This document shows positions 31,463 through 45,100 of a stretch of 64,000 bases of DNA, piece after piece; position 1 is the stretch's first letter, and each line of letters opens with the position of its first letter. The notes beneath the pieces are model-generated. The model was not told the origin of the DNA. It saw only the letters and a list, made by a program, of their open reading frames with translations, and did not search any database. A program made the translations under genes and the position numbers. The stretch is from assembly GCF_040712315.1 (NCBI RefSeq), contig NC_134024.1, positions 30,495,158 to 30,559,157 of the forward strand, read 5' to 3'. Source of the DNA: Castanea sativa (Eukaryota > Streptophyta > Magnoliopsida > Fagales > Fagaceae).

Positions 31463-34320
31463 GATTATGGGTTGGTGAATGTGGGCCGTGAAATACAATG
31501 AGTGATGGAAAGTTTAAGATGTGGAGGTTGTGGCCCATATCACTTATAAACTGGGCTATTCAATCCTAGCCGTTGGAAACTAGTAGTATAAAAATACTAG
31601 TGCTGATAAATTCAAACATATCGAGATTTGTCGTTGTCTCCAATTAAAGGATGATTTTGAAATCTCTTGTGTCATGTCAATGTGCATGCCTGTCTGCTTT
31701 GGCCTTTTTATAAATAGACCCAAATCTTTCGTTCTTCTGGTTATTTTTGCTCTTTTCTTGGCCTCAAACAATTGTTGTTAATACTCTAAATATTTTACAG
31801 GATGTAATAGTATTTCAATGGTTGAGAATCCTTGATTGAAAAAAAAAAAAATTTTGTTTTTTCTTTTAAGAAACGAATGAAAAGAGTTAAGAAGTAAAAA
31901 TTTTAAAACTTTCTTTGATCCGGGGCCTAATATTGAAAGTCGACTTTTTAACTCTGAAGATCAGCTATTGAGAATATTTACATTCTGTTCACTACCTCCC
32001 AATACTTACAATATGGCTCCTCTATTGTATCTAAGGGATGCCTAAAAATACTACGGATAGCCAACAAAAGTCTTTTAAGAACAATAAGTCTAGCGGGCCA
32101 AAAAATTCACCCCCCACCCTCCCCACCCCTTGCCTTTTATGTTGTGATGGATCATTGGGTCCAAGTGTGATGTCACGTGGAAGAATATGTAAATCTTTTT
32201 TTATGGAAAATTTGATACTTGTAATTCTACTTTTTTTCAAATAATTTTTCATTTTACTCTTCTTGTCCGGATACTATCTTCACATTACCTCGTGAAATTA
32301 ATTGCAAATTCAAAACTTTTTCTAAAATGGCACAAATAGCAATGGGATGTATCATCTTATAAGTAATATTTTTGTGTAAACCTAAATATACCAGTAGATT
32401 AAACTCAAGAACAAAATAATATTATGTAAATCTAAATATACTACAAATGGCTTCTTGGAGGTGTAGTACCTTCAAAGTATTTGAGTGTGTTTCCATCTCT
32501 CTCCGCCAATATAAAGCCTAATTCTTCATTCACTTGGAAAGAAATTTGTAAGTTGAAATTTGTGACTAATCAAGGGGCATATTTCTCAGTTGGCACTTGG
32601 CAATGGATCCTTAACAAGAGTTTTAGGAAGATCCTTAAGTTCCTACACTTGATTCACTCAAGCGATTTTTCAAATATGAGCATTCCAAGGTGTGACCCAT
32701 GAATGTCACCACATCCGTCATGTTAATAACTCTCTTGGAAGCTGGATGTTATGAACTCATCCTAAGCATGAACCCAGGAGTACACCATAAACTCAAAGGT
32801 TAAAGTCAAAAGAGAAGTTACCACTTAGTTATAGGTCTAAGAACCAATTTTGAACCCTACATAGAGCCAAACTTAACCAAACTTAGGTTTAAAGTTTACG
32901 TATATTTTGGGAAGGTGTTAACACCTAAATCCACATGATCGAATGGATCAGCCTCTACTAATATTATTAGACCATTCCTTAATTTTTTTAAAAAATATTA
33001 GGATGGATCCATATCATAATCATGTATATATGAAAGATACTTTTTTTTTTTTTTTTTTTTGAGAATGATATGAAAGATACTTAAACAAACGTATCAATCA
33101 AATCTGTCAAGCACTAATTAAGGGAATCAAATTACATGATTAAAGAGAAATAACATCAAACATGCATTGATAAAGAAAGATCACATGAAAATATAAAAAG
33201 GAAACATTCTTGAAATCCGAGTTTTGAAAACAATTCAAATCATATCTTATTTAATAGGTAAATTTGAAATTAGGTCAAACCAACTCAAATATGGAAGGTC
33301 TAAATTTAACAATCAATCAAACCAAACCAAACATTTAATGGAAAACAAAATCAATCTTTAATGGGAAATCAAGTCAAACTAAGTAAAAAAATAATAATAT
33401 AAATAAATTGCAAAATTAAGGAAAATGATAAATAATCAAATAATGAAAAAGGAAACAAATCAACCAGAGTTGTCAACTATCCATAACACGATAGTCATGC
33501 ATACACATCTGCAAAGGTGCATACACATCTACAAAGATGCATATGCAACTCACTAAAACCTAATTCAGTACATAGGTTCTTACAAGAACCCTGAACCCTA
33601 ATTCATCAAACAGCAAACTAGGTCACCTTGTTACTAGATTAACTCAACATAAGACACATTCAAACAATCAGATATTCACAATTTACCATAAAACTTAAAC
33701 ATACACGAGAAAACAATAACTCAAAGGAAAGAAAGAAAACAACAATGTGAATGTAAGTAACAAGGGAGTTGATCACTACACTAAGATTTTACCTTCCTGT
33801 GAGGATTTATTGTTTTGAAATTTCACTGACCTCTCAACGCATACAACACCAAAATTAGATTGAAATTGAGAGGGATTTTGAGAGCCTCTCTTTTTAGAAC
33901 ATAGTAATCATAACTCAAAGAAAAGATGTTTTCAAAAATTTTGGAGGTAATATTAAAAGTTAATTCTATCTAAAAGTGGACTGCTATAGAGAACTTTTGA
34001 GAGACTAAAAATCATGCTAGTGTGCTAGGCGAATTGAAAGAAAATATAATCTTCGCAAAGGTAGAGTAGACACTACTTTTTGACTATTGTGTATGTATAT
34101 ATTTTTCATGCATGTATTATTCATGTGGTATTAATTAAATATAGTATGTCTACCAGAATCAACATTTTTTATTTTTGTTTTGCGCCCCATAATTCTTCCA
34201 CTGCCCGGCTTGTATGCATGTACCGTTCATGCGTACATGCTCCTTTGTCTTAAAAACAACATAGCTACTCTAATTTTAAATGGTAGGACCACTAGGGCTT
34301 AGTAAAGTTGAAGAATGACA
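31460..34320. other. Intergenic DNA without recognised genes
   Basis: AT-rich. A 73-codon ORF at 32481-32702 has no feature I recognise. A short CATACACATCTRCAAAG repeat is found near 33498-33540. Nothing else could be supported. Confidence 0.5.
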
Positions 34321-34324
34321 ATAC

Positions 34325-36095
34325 AAGCATTCTCATCAAGAATACTAAACATTTTAGCATTTACCACTTCAAAATCCTACTTTATCAATTTTAACATACC
34401 ATTTTACAATCCACCAAATATCAAACATTCTATTTTTTTTACAACTTCATTTAAATAATATTATTTTTATTTTACCACTTTCTCTCTCTTTCCACCACTT
34501 TCTTCTTAGTCCAAGCAACCCCAGTCACAGCCACACCCATAGCTAGCCACTGTCAGCCGCCACCACTATAAACCATCAACATTCAACAGCAACCCAAAAT
34601 CATGGCCAACCCACTGCCACCACAATTAGCATCCATCCAGAAATCGACCCCATAGCCCAAAAAAAAAAAAACAACAACAATAACAACAATAAAAACTAAA
34701 CTAAACTTGAGAGAGAGAAGCCTCACCATGTGAGGAAGAAAGGAAGGCAGAGGAAAACAAAACCCAGTGATGCGAACCTCAATCGACACGCTTTGAGACC
34801 CAACAAAAATATTGGAATATTTAACCCAAGAAAGCTAAAAATCAGATATTTGATAGAAACCCTGACCCAACGTTTATAATCGAAACGCGAACCAAAGGTA
34901 TAAGTTGACCTTGACCCAATGATTATAAAGAATCACGAACCAAAGGTATAAAGTTTGAACGCCACAAGGAAGAATCCTTGATAAGTTCACAGTTCTTGAA
35001 GAACCAAAAGAGAGCAAAGCCTCACCTTTTCTGAATTTTATTCAATAATAATCTGAAAAACGTTTACAGACTTCAGAGCCTATTTAAGGGCTCCAGAAAA
35101 CTTGACAGACAAGAAAATATATTCTAAAATAACTCCTAATTGATACCTTACCATATCAGGAATCAAGTTTGACCTAAAAAGCATTAAATGCACCTAAAAA
35201 CAAGGAAAATACCTAAAAAACGTACTAAATAATAAAACCCTAAATAAAAGCTGATTTGGTCTGAAATTAGCAGATCCAAAATAGGAAAAAATCTGCCTTA
35301 ACTGATACAGAGCTGGAAAGTCAATCAGCCATTAATTCATGCCATAAATCACTCCCAATTAAGTCAGATCAGCCCTAAATAGCTTGAATTAAATTTACTA
35401 CACTTTCATCTTCCTTTGGGCCAAGCTTGGAACATCCTGCGTTAGAATCAGCCCAAATCTCTTGAATCAGCCCATTAAGTGCTTCTTGGATCTTGCTCTT
35501 GTAATAGGCCCAACTGGAACATGCAATGGATCCTTGAATGCTTGTTGATTCTCATCACCCAGATACCAAACCCATGAACCCAGAAACCCACACCTCAGCC
35601 ACAGCAACCCACCTCAGTCACCACCCACCCACCTCGTTCTCAACCCCAACCAAAACCCACCACCCTGATCTCAACCCCAGCCAAAACCCATCACCTCGAT
35701 CTCAACCCCGGTCACGTCTATGATCCACGAACGCAAACCCACAGACCCAGACCCATGAACTCAAACCCACAAACCCAGACCCACAAAATCGCTAGAGCAC
35801 TTCAAACCACAACCCACGACCATCGGCAGAGCACATTCATCGGCGAAGCACAAAGAGAGAAGAGAGAAATAAGAAGTGGAGAGAGGAAGATAGAAGAGAG
35901 AGAGCCTAAGGTGAATAAAAAATAATTTTTGTTTTACAATTGTAGCTACAATGCGGTCTCAAATATGAGATTGCACTGTAGCTTGAATCTTAAAAATTTA
36001 AGATTTAGCCGTTTTAATGTAGTGGTGTTTTTATCTCAAAAATGCTAAAAAATAACATTTTTAGCATTTGAAAGGTTTAATGTAAATGCTCTAAC
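34325..36095. mobile_element. Diverged TIR element hosting a solo LTR
   Basis: The left end (GCATTCTCATCAAGAATACT... with TTTAGCATTT) and the inverse of the right end (GAGCATTTACATTAAACC... with ATGCTAAAAATG) are loosely similar. Between them is CCA/CCC-rich repetitive DNA and a solo LTR. The family is not certain. Confidence 0.35.
34768..35557 (-). mobile_element. Solo LTR with 5-bp target duplication
   Basis: 790 bp starting TGATG and ending CATCA, flanked by CCCAG on both sides (34763-34767 and 35558-35562). On the minus strand it has a TTAAATAG box (about 35083-35090) and, further on, GAATAAAA as a poly(A) signal (about 35035-35045), so the LTR reads on the minus strand. No internal retrotransposon DNA remains, which fits LTR-LTR recombination. 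Confidence 0.8.
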
Positions 36096-36260
36096 AGACT
36101 GATCATCTCTCTCGCCAAAAAGATTATAAAATCACAAAAGTCAAAACACCTCAAACTAATCAAATCCCAAGTTCGTAATTTAAAGAAAGCTACTACGGTG
36201 CATCGTAATAAGAGACACTAGAAAGAAGAAGAAGAAGAAGAAGAAGAAACAAATGGAAAC

Positions 36261-36660
36261 TATCAGTCAAACCAACGGGAGTCAAAATGGGCATTTGCCT
36301 TTTTCGCCTAAAACAAATAGCAAAATGCTCCTGTTCTGAAACTATTTAGCCATATGCTCCTATTTTGAAACTTGATTTTTAAAAAATCAAGTTTCAATGA
36401 AAAACTCGATTTAATGAAAATCAAGAGTTACTTGCAAAATGTTACATGAACTCGAGTTCCATGTAATTTTTTTTTTTTTAAGTTTTTTGCCTATAACTCG
36501 ATTTTCTAAAAATCGAGTTGTTCATTGAAACTTGATTTTTAGAAAATCGAGTTTAAAATAGGAGCATATGACTAAATAGTTTCAAAACAAGAGCATTTTT
36601 CTACTTGTTTTGGGCAAAATGGGCAAATGCCCATTTTGACCCCCATTCATTTGACTGATA
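36261..36660. mobile_element. Foldback element with AAATCGAG-type palindromes
   Basis: Arms of about 115 bp (36261-36375 and 36540-36660) are inverted copies, starting TATCAGTCAAA and containing GTCAAAATGGGCATTTGCC. The interior is a run of small palindromes (e.g. ACTCGATTTTC...GAAAATCGAGT). A partial second copy of one arm follows at about 36661-36780. Confidence 0.75.
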
Positions 36661-36799
36661 GCATTTTGCTACTTGTTCGCCTACCTTTGCGAACAAGGGC
36701 ATTTTGCTACTTGTTTTGGGTGAAATGGACAAATGCCCATTGTTGAAACTAAAAAAAACACCCATTTTGGCCAACGAATGGGCATTTAATAATAAAAGG

Positions 36800-37005
36800 G
36801 CTGCTACGTGTCATTCAAAAAAAATATCATGCCGTTGTTTTGTCAGACACATGGGTATAGAAACTAATAGAAGTTAACGGAAGGACCAATAATGCTCATT
36901 TTTAAACTTCAAAGACCAATAGCACTCACTTGAAACTTCAAGGACCAAAAGTGCACAATAGATAAACTTGAATGACCAACATTGTAGTTTCACCTCTCTT
37001 TTTCA
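36800..37005. mobile_element. Single arm related to the inner long-TIR element
   Basis: Contains GTTAACGGAAGGACCAATAA, repeated 'GACCAATAG/GACCAAAAG' blocks and a GTAGTTTCACC end, like the right arm of the element at 55776-57204. No matching opposite arm nearby. Confidence 0.45.
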
Positions 37006-38088
37006 ATTTAAAATCAAATTAGGTTTAATTTGTTTCCATATGAAGCCCCAGATGAGTAATTATCAATGAAATAAGTCTCTCAAAAATTCATCATGATAGA
37101 AAAGATATAAGCAAATAAGTTAGCAAATGTCATTTTTCAGCATTACTTTCTGAGCAATTTCAACATTTTTAGTTGTGTAAGCCTTATTGCCAAAGCTAAC
37201 TACTGTACTTGGATCAGATATTCCTCCATGAGATGTGTAACTACTTCAGAACTATAAAGAATACCCCAATTACCCATGATTTATATTCGTCAAGCTCCTC
37301 ATTCATTGGGATCAAGAACTAAAGATTATTAATCTGTACAAAATAAACTCAAGCAAAGAACACTTGCACCTAATATTACCTCGGTTGTTAAATAAACCTA
37401 CAGAGGTGGCCAACAATGGGATCGGGGTAAGTTCTCAGCCCATTTGATGGATTTATAGGTAGTCACAATAAGCACATTCATTTATACCATACAAACAATG
37501 AGGCTAAATTGAGAATGCTCTTTAAATTCTAGTGATTGATTCCCTACTAAATCTACCTACTTAACCTATAAAAAGAAAAGATTACATATGGTTCCTTTAA
37601 CATATTCTAAATGGAGGGCATCATGAAATAAAAAAGATTAATGAAAGGCTCAAAGTTCCTTCCATAAAAAAAAAATTTAAAAAAAAAAAAAAAAAAAAAG
37701 AGCACGGCCTAGGAGTCCATACCACTAGAGATGCACTTAACAGGTATTTTCACTTGCTTCATTTCTAATGCCTCCATTGCCAAGAAGTGGTGGAAGCTCA
37801 AATTGTCTAACATTTAGCCATGTCTGTGCTTCTTAACTACTTTTCAGCCAACTACGAGTAACAACAAAAATAAGAATGTTGATCTTTTCCTTAACCGTGA
37901 TATTGGGAACTATAATTTTCCCATTTCTCACGTGGTAGACCTACTACATGAGAGGATTAGAAAATTTTAATCAAGTATAGATAATAGAATCTTCTTCGTA
38001 ACATAAGTATAGATTCTGGCGCAACTGTCCAGAAGCCTAATGGTCACAGAATTTAATACAAGTTACTTGCTTCTACATTGAGTCAAGC
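37006..38088. other. Intergenic DNA without recognised genes
   Basis: AT-rich; an A-run at about 37666-37698 is the only clear feature. Confidence 0.5.
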
Positions 38089-38115
38089 GATGCTCAACAA
38101 TGAATCTAACTGCAC

Positions 38116-38156
<41 letters not shown>

Positions 38157-38353
38157 ATCAAAAGAAAAACCTCAAACATTCATAACAAGGAAGATGCTCA
38201 ACAATGAACCTAACTGCACAACTCTCTCTCTCTCTCCAATCAAAAGAAAAACCTCAAACATTCATAACAAGGAAGATGCTCAACAATGAATCTAACTGCA
38301 CAACTCTCTCTCTCCAATCAAAAGAAAAACCTCAAACATTCATAACAAGGAAG
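38089..38353. repeat. Three tandem copies with length-variable CT tracts
   Basis: Units begin GATGCTCAACAATGAA at 38089, 38193 and 38275; the shrinking unit size (104, 82, 79 bp) is due to CT tracts of different length. An ORF across it is only a product of the repeat. Confidence 0.9.
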
Positions 38354-38591
38354 AACCCTACGTGTTATACCTTATGTTCTCAAAGTAAATTCAATTAAAT
38401 TCAACCATGTGGTTGTATTGACCAATCAACCACATAGATTGAATTTCTTGTCCTAAAGAACTATGCCTAAGTTTCACACTTCATAAGGGATCCATTGCAA
38501 ATCATACCAGAGGCATCTTTTGGGGACAAAATCACTTGACTAGGAACGCCAACAGCTTTCTTCACCTACGTGCTGTTGCAAAAGATGATTT

Positions 38592-38725
38592 CAGAAACAA
38601 ATGTTGAGGCCACTAATATAATTTAGTCAGCTTTTGTATCAAAGGTTGATGTCTATCCCAGAAACAAATGTTGAGGCCACTAATATAATTTAGTCAGCTT
38701 TTGTCTCAAAGGTTGATGTCTATCC
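38592..38725. repeat. 67-bp tandem duplication
   Basis: Two nearly identical copies starting CAGAAACAAATGTTGAGG at 38592 and 38659, just past the SGTA stop codon. They may lie in its 3' UTR. Confidence 0.85.
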
Positions 38726-38842
38726 CTCACTCGTCGAATATTCAAATTTGAAGAAAAAAAATCCTTGTAAAAAAGTAAAAAGAAGAAAAATTATACAGAA
38801 GTAGTGAGAATATTTATAAAGTTCCAACACACTACCACCATT

Positions 38843-39632
38843 TTAGTTCGGCTCTGGTCTTTCATTTGTCGTGTCTTGTGAGTTTCGCTGAGATGCTGCC
38901 CCTGTGAACATCTCCATCACAGATCTCAAAGCTCCTGTTAGCTCCTCAGGCATTTGTTCTCCAAAATTCATATTAATGTTCCCTCCTATTCTTATTTCCG
39001 GCTCTTCAGGTCCGTTCGCATTGCTATCTTCTCCATGCATGTCTTGAGAATGCTGTCCCTGGTATGCATTGGCAGCATTTGCGGCCATGTTCATAAACAT
39101 GCTTGCAAAATCAGCAGGAAGGGCAGAAGCATCAAATGGCATAGAAGTAAATGGAGGCGGAGTACTCCTTGGCACTCCCCTAGATTGGTTTTGGGATTCC
39201 TGATCACTATGACTTACTGAACTTGTATTCTGCATGGGATAAGGTAAAAGATAACTTAAAAGTTGACAAATATAACAGACCATACAACCAGAAATTAATT
39301 ATAAGAACAATAAACTAGCAAACTCCAAGCAATGGCACATTGATTGTTGAAACATTTTTTAAAGTTTACAGTATACGCAAAGGAGGATATCAAATGCTTA
39401 GGTGTGTTTTATTGATTTCCAACAAAGCTGTGCCTTCTTAATGTCATCAAAGGTTGTGGTAAGCATGTTCCTTTCCACTTAGCCAGTTAGCCCCAATCCC
39501 CAAGGTTGATGAGCACCTTTAAACCTTTCCGTACTTTGAGCATTTTAATCTGATTTGATTGTTCTTCTCCATGAGTACACCCCAGGTGTACTTGGTTTGA
39601 TTTCTTTTTAATATTTTTTTTCATTACTTATC

Positions 39633-39663
<31 letters not shown>

Positions 39664-42131
39664 TGAAAGGGGCAAAGAATTTCAGCTAATTAATTGACAC
39701 AAGACATCTAAGTAATACTCCTATATAAACTCCAGGGATTTCAAAAGAAAGGCATTGTCTCAGGAAGAGGTTCATTATTTTAAGATTGCCTAAATGATTC
39801 TCTCAAACTTAAGATGTATCTTTCTTTTTTTTTGGGAGAGGGGGGGGGTTGGTTTGCCTGGGTGGGTGTGTTAAGTATTCTTTCAAACTTCAAAAGTTAT
39901 TATGTCAAACCATGCGAATTGAGAAGTGAGCAACCAGCTATTATCAACCTGTGAGTCAACATTACAGACCTGTGCCTTTATTCTTATAGCCCAACAATTC
40001 TTTCTCAAGAGGAGACTGAAAGTATACCTGATCACGTTCTGTACGTTGTTGCTCTTGCCTCAATCTTAGCTCGGCAACCTGGTAACAATGACGCATATAC
40101 AAAAATAAAGTTCAATAAGAGAAAGATGAAGCGCAGAGGAGGAGAAGGAAGACAGAGCATAACCAACCCGAATATTTTCTTTGACAGATTCATTATTTGG
40201 ATCCAATTGCAAGGCTGAACAGGTAAATCTCAAAATCAGAGATGAAAATATTTTCAACAGTTATTATTCATGACAATACAAAGCATTGCTTTTTCCATGC
40301 ATAACTGGATTATTAATGGAAAAATAACATTCCCAGGCGTAGCAGTCTAATAGCATTGCAGGAATGTGTATAACTAGAGATTGACTAACCATTATGAAGC
40401 AAAAATCAACACATCAAAAAGAAGGGAGAAGAAACAGTGCGAATTCAATTTATATCCCACCTATACATCTGTTCTTTTCTCAAAACAATTATGTTTGAAG
40501 TTTTAACTATAGTGTTGAATGTGTAATTGACTATGAATAAAACTAACAATGCATTATGATTAATGAGATAATCTATGAAAAGGTGATACTATCAAAATTG
40601 AGAGGAAAACATTTAGGGGCCATTTGGTTGGAGGGGTGGAAAATTAGGAGGATAGAAAATGGTAGGAGGATGGAAAAGTGGGAGGATAAAAAATATTTTA
40701 TTTTCTCTCCTTGTATGATTGGAAGTGGAAAAGTTGAGGAATGGAAAAAATGAGTTTAAATAAATTTACTCATATACCCTTGTTAAAGAATGATGCCCAA
40801 TTAAAACAAAAAAGTGACAAATAACCACAAAAAAAGAGCAATTACCCAAATTTATTATTAAAAAAAAAAAAAACCATGTCCCTAAAAAAAAATCACATCT
40901 AGTTAAAGAAAAAAAAAACAACTATCACACCCTGGCCCTAGAAAATCAAAAGAAAAGAAAAGAAAAAAAAAAGGCACACCTAGGCCTAGAAAATAAAAAT
41001 AAAAAGAAGAGGCAATGTTGCCCAGGAAAAATAAATAAATAAATAAAAGGCAACGTTACTGCCCAGGGGAGAAGAAAAAAAAAAATAAAGGCAACTTGAA
41101 GAAGCCCATGTGCATGTCAATCAAGAAAAAATTCATCCTCACTCAGTTTTCTGTCCATTTTGGAGAGAACATTTTGGTGGGTCCAGGAAAAAAACACCTA
41201 GACCCTACCATTTATTTTCCTTCCTACCCAACCAAACACACTCGAACAAAGTTTTCTTTTCCATTTTCTCTCCAAAGTTTTCCACCCACCCTGTTTCACC
41301 TCCAAACAAACACACCCCTAGACTACTCGATGGATTACCAACACCCTACATGAGAGATAGGGAGTGTCATATGGCTAAGAGCCTTGCAACTTGATGGCAC
41401 TGCTAAGTAAATTAGTGAAACAAGTTTTTTTATAAGTAACAAAATTCTAAAAAATAGTGTAATAAGGGGCCCAATCGTCGTATACAAGATAGAGAAACAC
41501 CCTAAAACAAAACTCGCATCTAAAATTCAAAAGATTAAAGAATTCTTAAGCCAATTTAAGGACTAACTGATATAGTCAAACTCATATGGTATAAAGCTTG
41601 AATCAATTTTGATTAGTAAACAGGCTTGCAAACATGACTCACAAAAATGCTTGATTAGGCCCAGTTACTAGGGAAATAAATAGGCCACATAGTTTGTTTT
41701 AGTACATGCTATACATTCGTGTTGATTTTGGGCCTAACAAGTTTAATTTAATAATAATTTAATTATTCCTAATTGCAGCCCTCCCCTTTCATGTTAGTTG
41801 CCGCGTGCTGTTAAGGACAAAGTTTTCCTCCAAGGAGGTTGGGGAATCTCCACCAAACCATAATGTGGCGTTCACAAGACCATCCACTGTATTTTGTTTA
41901 GATGACTTGAAGAGTCTTTTTTTTTTTTTTTTGATAGGTGGTTTGATGAGTCATCTAAAAAAGTCACATGATTTATAAATATGTCATGTGACTAGTAGTA
42001 CCCAAGGATACTAATTTGAGTTGCCATGTAGGGGGTTAGAAGAACTTTCTTCCAAACTGTTGCGGAGGAAAATTCAGTCATGTTAAGATATTTCTTTGAT
42101 ATTACGACAGAAGAGGAAAAAAAGACAGAAA

Positions 42132-42162
<31 letters not shown>

Positions 42163-45100
42163 TTGAAGAATGAAAGCATATGAGAGAGAGTGCAATTGAA
42201 GAGAAAGATTATCTAATCAAGCTTATTGAAGTCAAGCTTAAGCATTTAAAGCCCCTTTCAAGCTAAACTCAATCAGAGACACCTGTGCTTGAGTCAAGCA
42301 CAAACACAAATGAAGCATGGCCAAACCAAGCATGAATATAACTTGCCTCAACTGTAACCCTAGAGAGACCCAAGAGCCCTAGCTCAAATGGCACCTCCTC
42401 CTCTCACAAGTGTAGGTGGAGGGTGAGGTAAAGGGTTCAAAACCACCAGGTGGGTGTCCAACTAACTCATAAAGGAATGCATCACTAGAGATTATAAAAT
42501 AAGGAATATGTAAATTTGTTTCTCTATTTTTGTTTTAAAAAAAGTGTATATTGTTTTATCTCATACAAGCAAGTTATTTACTTTTTTTTTTTTGATAAGT
42601 AATAAGATATATTGATACCAAAAACGAAGGAAGCACCCTAGTACACAGGGCGTGAACAAAGGAACAACAAATCAAATACAAAAATTGCAAGAATCTAGGA
42701 AATCAATAAAAGAAGGAAATGATTGGTTTTGCAAAGTAAACAACCAATCTAACAAAGTTCTAAAAAAGAGGAGCTTGAGGTCCGGAATAGATCTCTCAAA
42801 ATCTTCAAAACAACGACTATTTCTCTCCCTCCAAAGACACCAAATTAAGGCATGGGGAACAATGGACCATATAAAACCATTTCGATGACGACCAAAGCTG
42901 CCTTGCCAACACCCTAACAGCCCCAAAACAGAATTTGGCATAACCCAAAAAACACCAAATAAGCCCAAAACCATAGACCATAGATCCATAGCAACGGGAC
43001 AGTGAAGGAGATGGATAAAGACATATTCAAGCAAAATTTGGAAGTTGTCCACCGTTTTTATGGATAAAGAAGAGCCCTTTGGACTCACCTCTTACAATTT
43101 GTAGATTTATTGAAGAGTTTGGATCTCTAAATGATTGCACCATTGTATGCAAGTGGAGCCCAAACCCAATGATGGATTAGTCCTTGATTTAATAACAAGA
43201 TCTTAATTTATATGGTGAAAGAAACACTTTCTTTAACTGTAATTGACATGGTATACAGAAACAGACGTTTACCAATTAAGGGGTTAAGGGAGGAAGGGGA
43301 AGAAGAAGAACAACAAAAAGCATATGAATCTTTTGAATTCAAAATGTGCAAGACATGACCACAATAGAGGGTTAATGGCCGTGGAATGACTCACTAAACA
43401 ATTAATAATGATGCTTTTCCATGTTCCAGAGTTCACAACTCCGCTAACCATGTGCCAATCCCAAGCAAAAATGCCAAGGACCAATAATATTCAAATCCCC
43501 CAGGAGGTGAACATCTTTACCAACTAATACAGTAGCATGCAAGCATACAAATGTCCTAAGTATCAATCCAACTTCTGTTTTCTTCCAAAAGAGATGGATG
43601 GGGAAAAAAGAAACTGATGAAGGCATGAACAGAATAAGTAATTTGCATTGACACTAGATGAAGAGAACAAATAAGGGCACTTGAGAACTTAATCTGCAAC
43701 CAACCTTTCTTAAATCCCTTGTTAATGGCATCACTGTAGTTCCCTTGTGCATAATAAGCTAACCCCAGACGACTGTATGCCTTGCTATAGTTTGGATTAA
43801 TTTCAATGGATTTAACACAGTCCCTGATCGCTTCAGTATATTTGTGGATCTGAGTGTAAGCAGCTGCCCTGAATTACACACATCAAGTTAATGAATCAAA
43901 GTCTAAAAATGTAAAGAAAAAAAAAGTCTAATTGTGTTGAAATTGCTGCAATGAGGTAAAAATGTTAACGTTTGACAAGCAAGGAATGCCCACTTAAAAC
44001 ATAAATTTTTTTTCCTTCACGTATTTGAAGAAGAGCTCAAGCTAAATGTCACTGACTGGACATAAAATGTCCTCTCTCTTTTTCTTTTTTTATATTTGAG
44101 ACACGTGAAACCTAACAATACATATAGAGCTTGGCCCCAAACTATGCCTGTCTGCGTGGGAGTGTGTGTGTGTGTGTGAAGATGTGGGGTCAAGTTTTCT
44201 GCCTTAACATGAAAGGTGGCGTTTATAATCATTAATTCTAATTTGCATTTAGACGTTTATTTTTCTCATGGTTCACTTAAGACTTTAGCAAGTTATCACC
44301 ATCACTCTGGCCTTGTATATAATCTGAGTAACATTGTGTACTCAGCATTTAGGTTAGTTTTATGTTTAGTCCCTTCACCAACCTTCCCTCACCACCTGAG
44401 ATACCTTTCCGTAGTAAGGTATCCACATCATAAGGCAGAAAATTGGAATTTATAGATAACACTAATTGGTGTGGCAGCTAACCAGCGCATATGCATGACA
44501 AAGTGTCAAATATTATTCTGTATTTTTTTTTTTGATAAATAAAAAAGATGTATATTCAAAAATACTACCTCATACAGAAAAGCAAAGCATAAGGCAAAGT
44601 TAACAAGTACAGAAAAAGATGAAAAAAAAAAACAGAAAGAAAAGATACTAATTACAAAGAAGGGAGCTAAGGAACATAGGGAGAGAATCACTAGAGGTGA
44701 GTCCCTAAGCCCTAGACCAATAAAAAAGGGAGCCACTAAAAGAGGCCAATAATTGATCATCGGAACTTTCCAATTTCCATGTCCTCAAACATCCTCCAAT
44801 TTCTCTCCCTCCACAAGCACCACATTAAGCATAGCGGAGCTAAATTCCAAATACTAGACAAATGCTTCCCAAGCCAATCCCACCAACTAAAGAGAGTATC
44901 CTCAACTAATCTTGGCAAGACCCAAGAAATTCCAAAAGATCTAAACACCAAACTCCACAACCGATAAGCCTTACTACAATGCAATAGAAAATGACCCACC
45001 GTTTCCCCATTACAACGACACATAATGCACCAGTCAACAAAGTCTATCCCTCTACCCCTCAAATTGTCACCTGTAAGGATTTTATCCCATACTGCAGTCC

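Noticed and set aside
32481..32702. 73-codon plus ORF
   Set aside because: Not recognised and isolated; could be a gene fragment, but nothing supports it.
35538..35723. 61-codon plus ORF rich in His/Pro/Thr
   Set aside because: Product of CCA-rich simple sequence at the solo LTR border.
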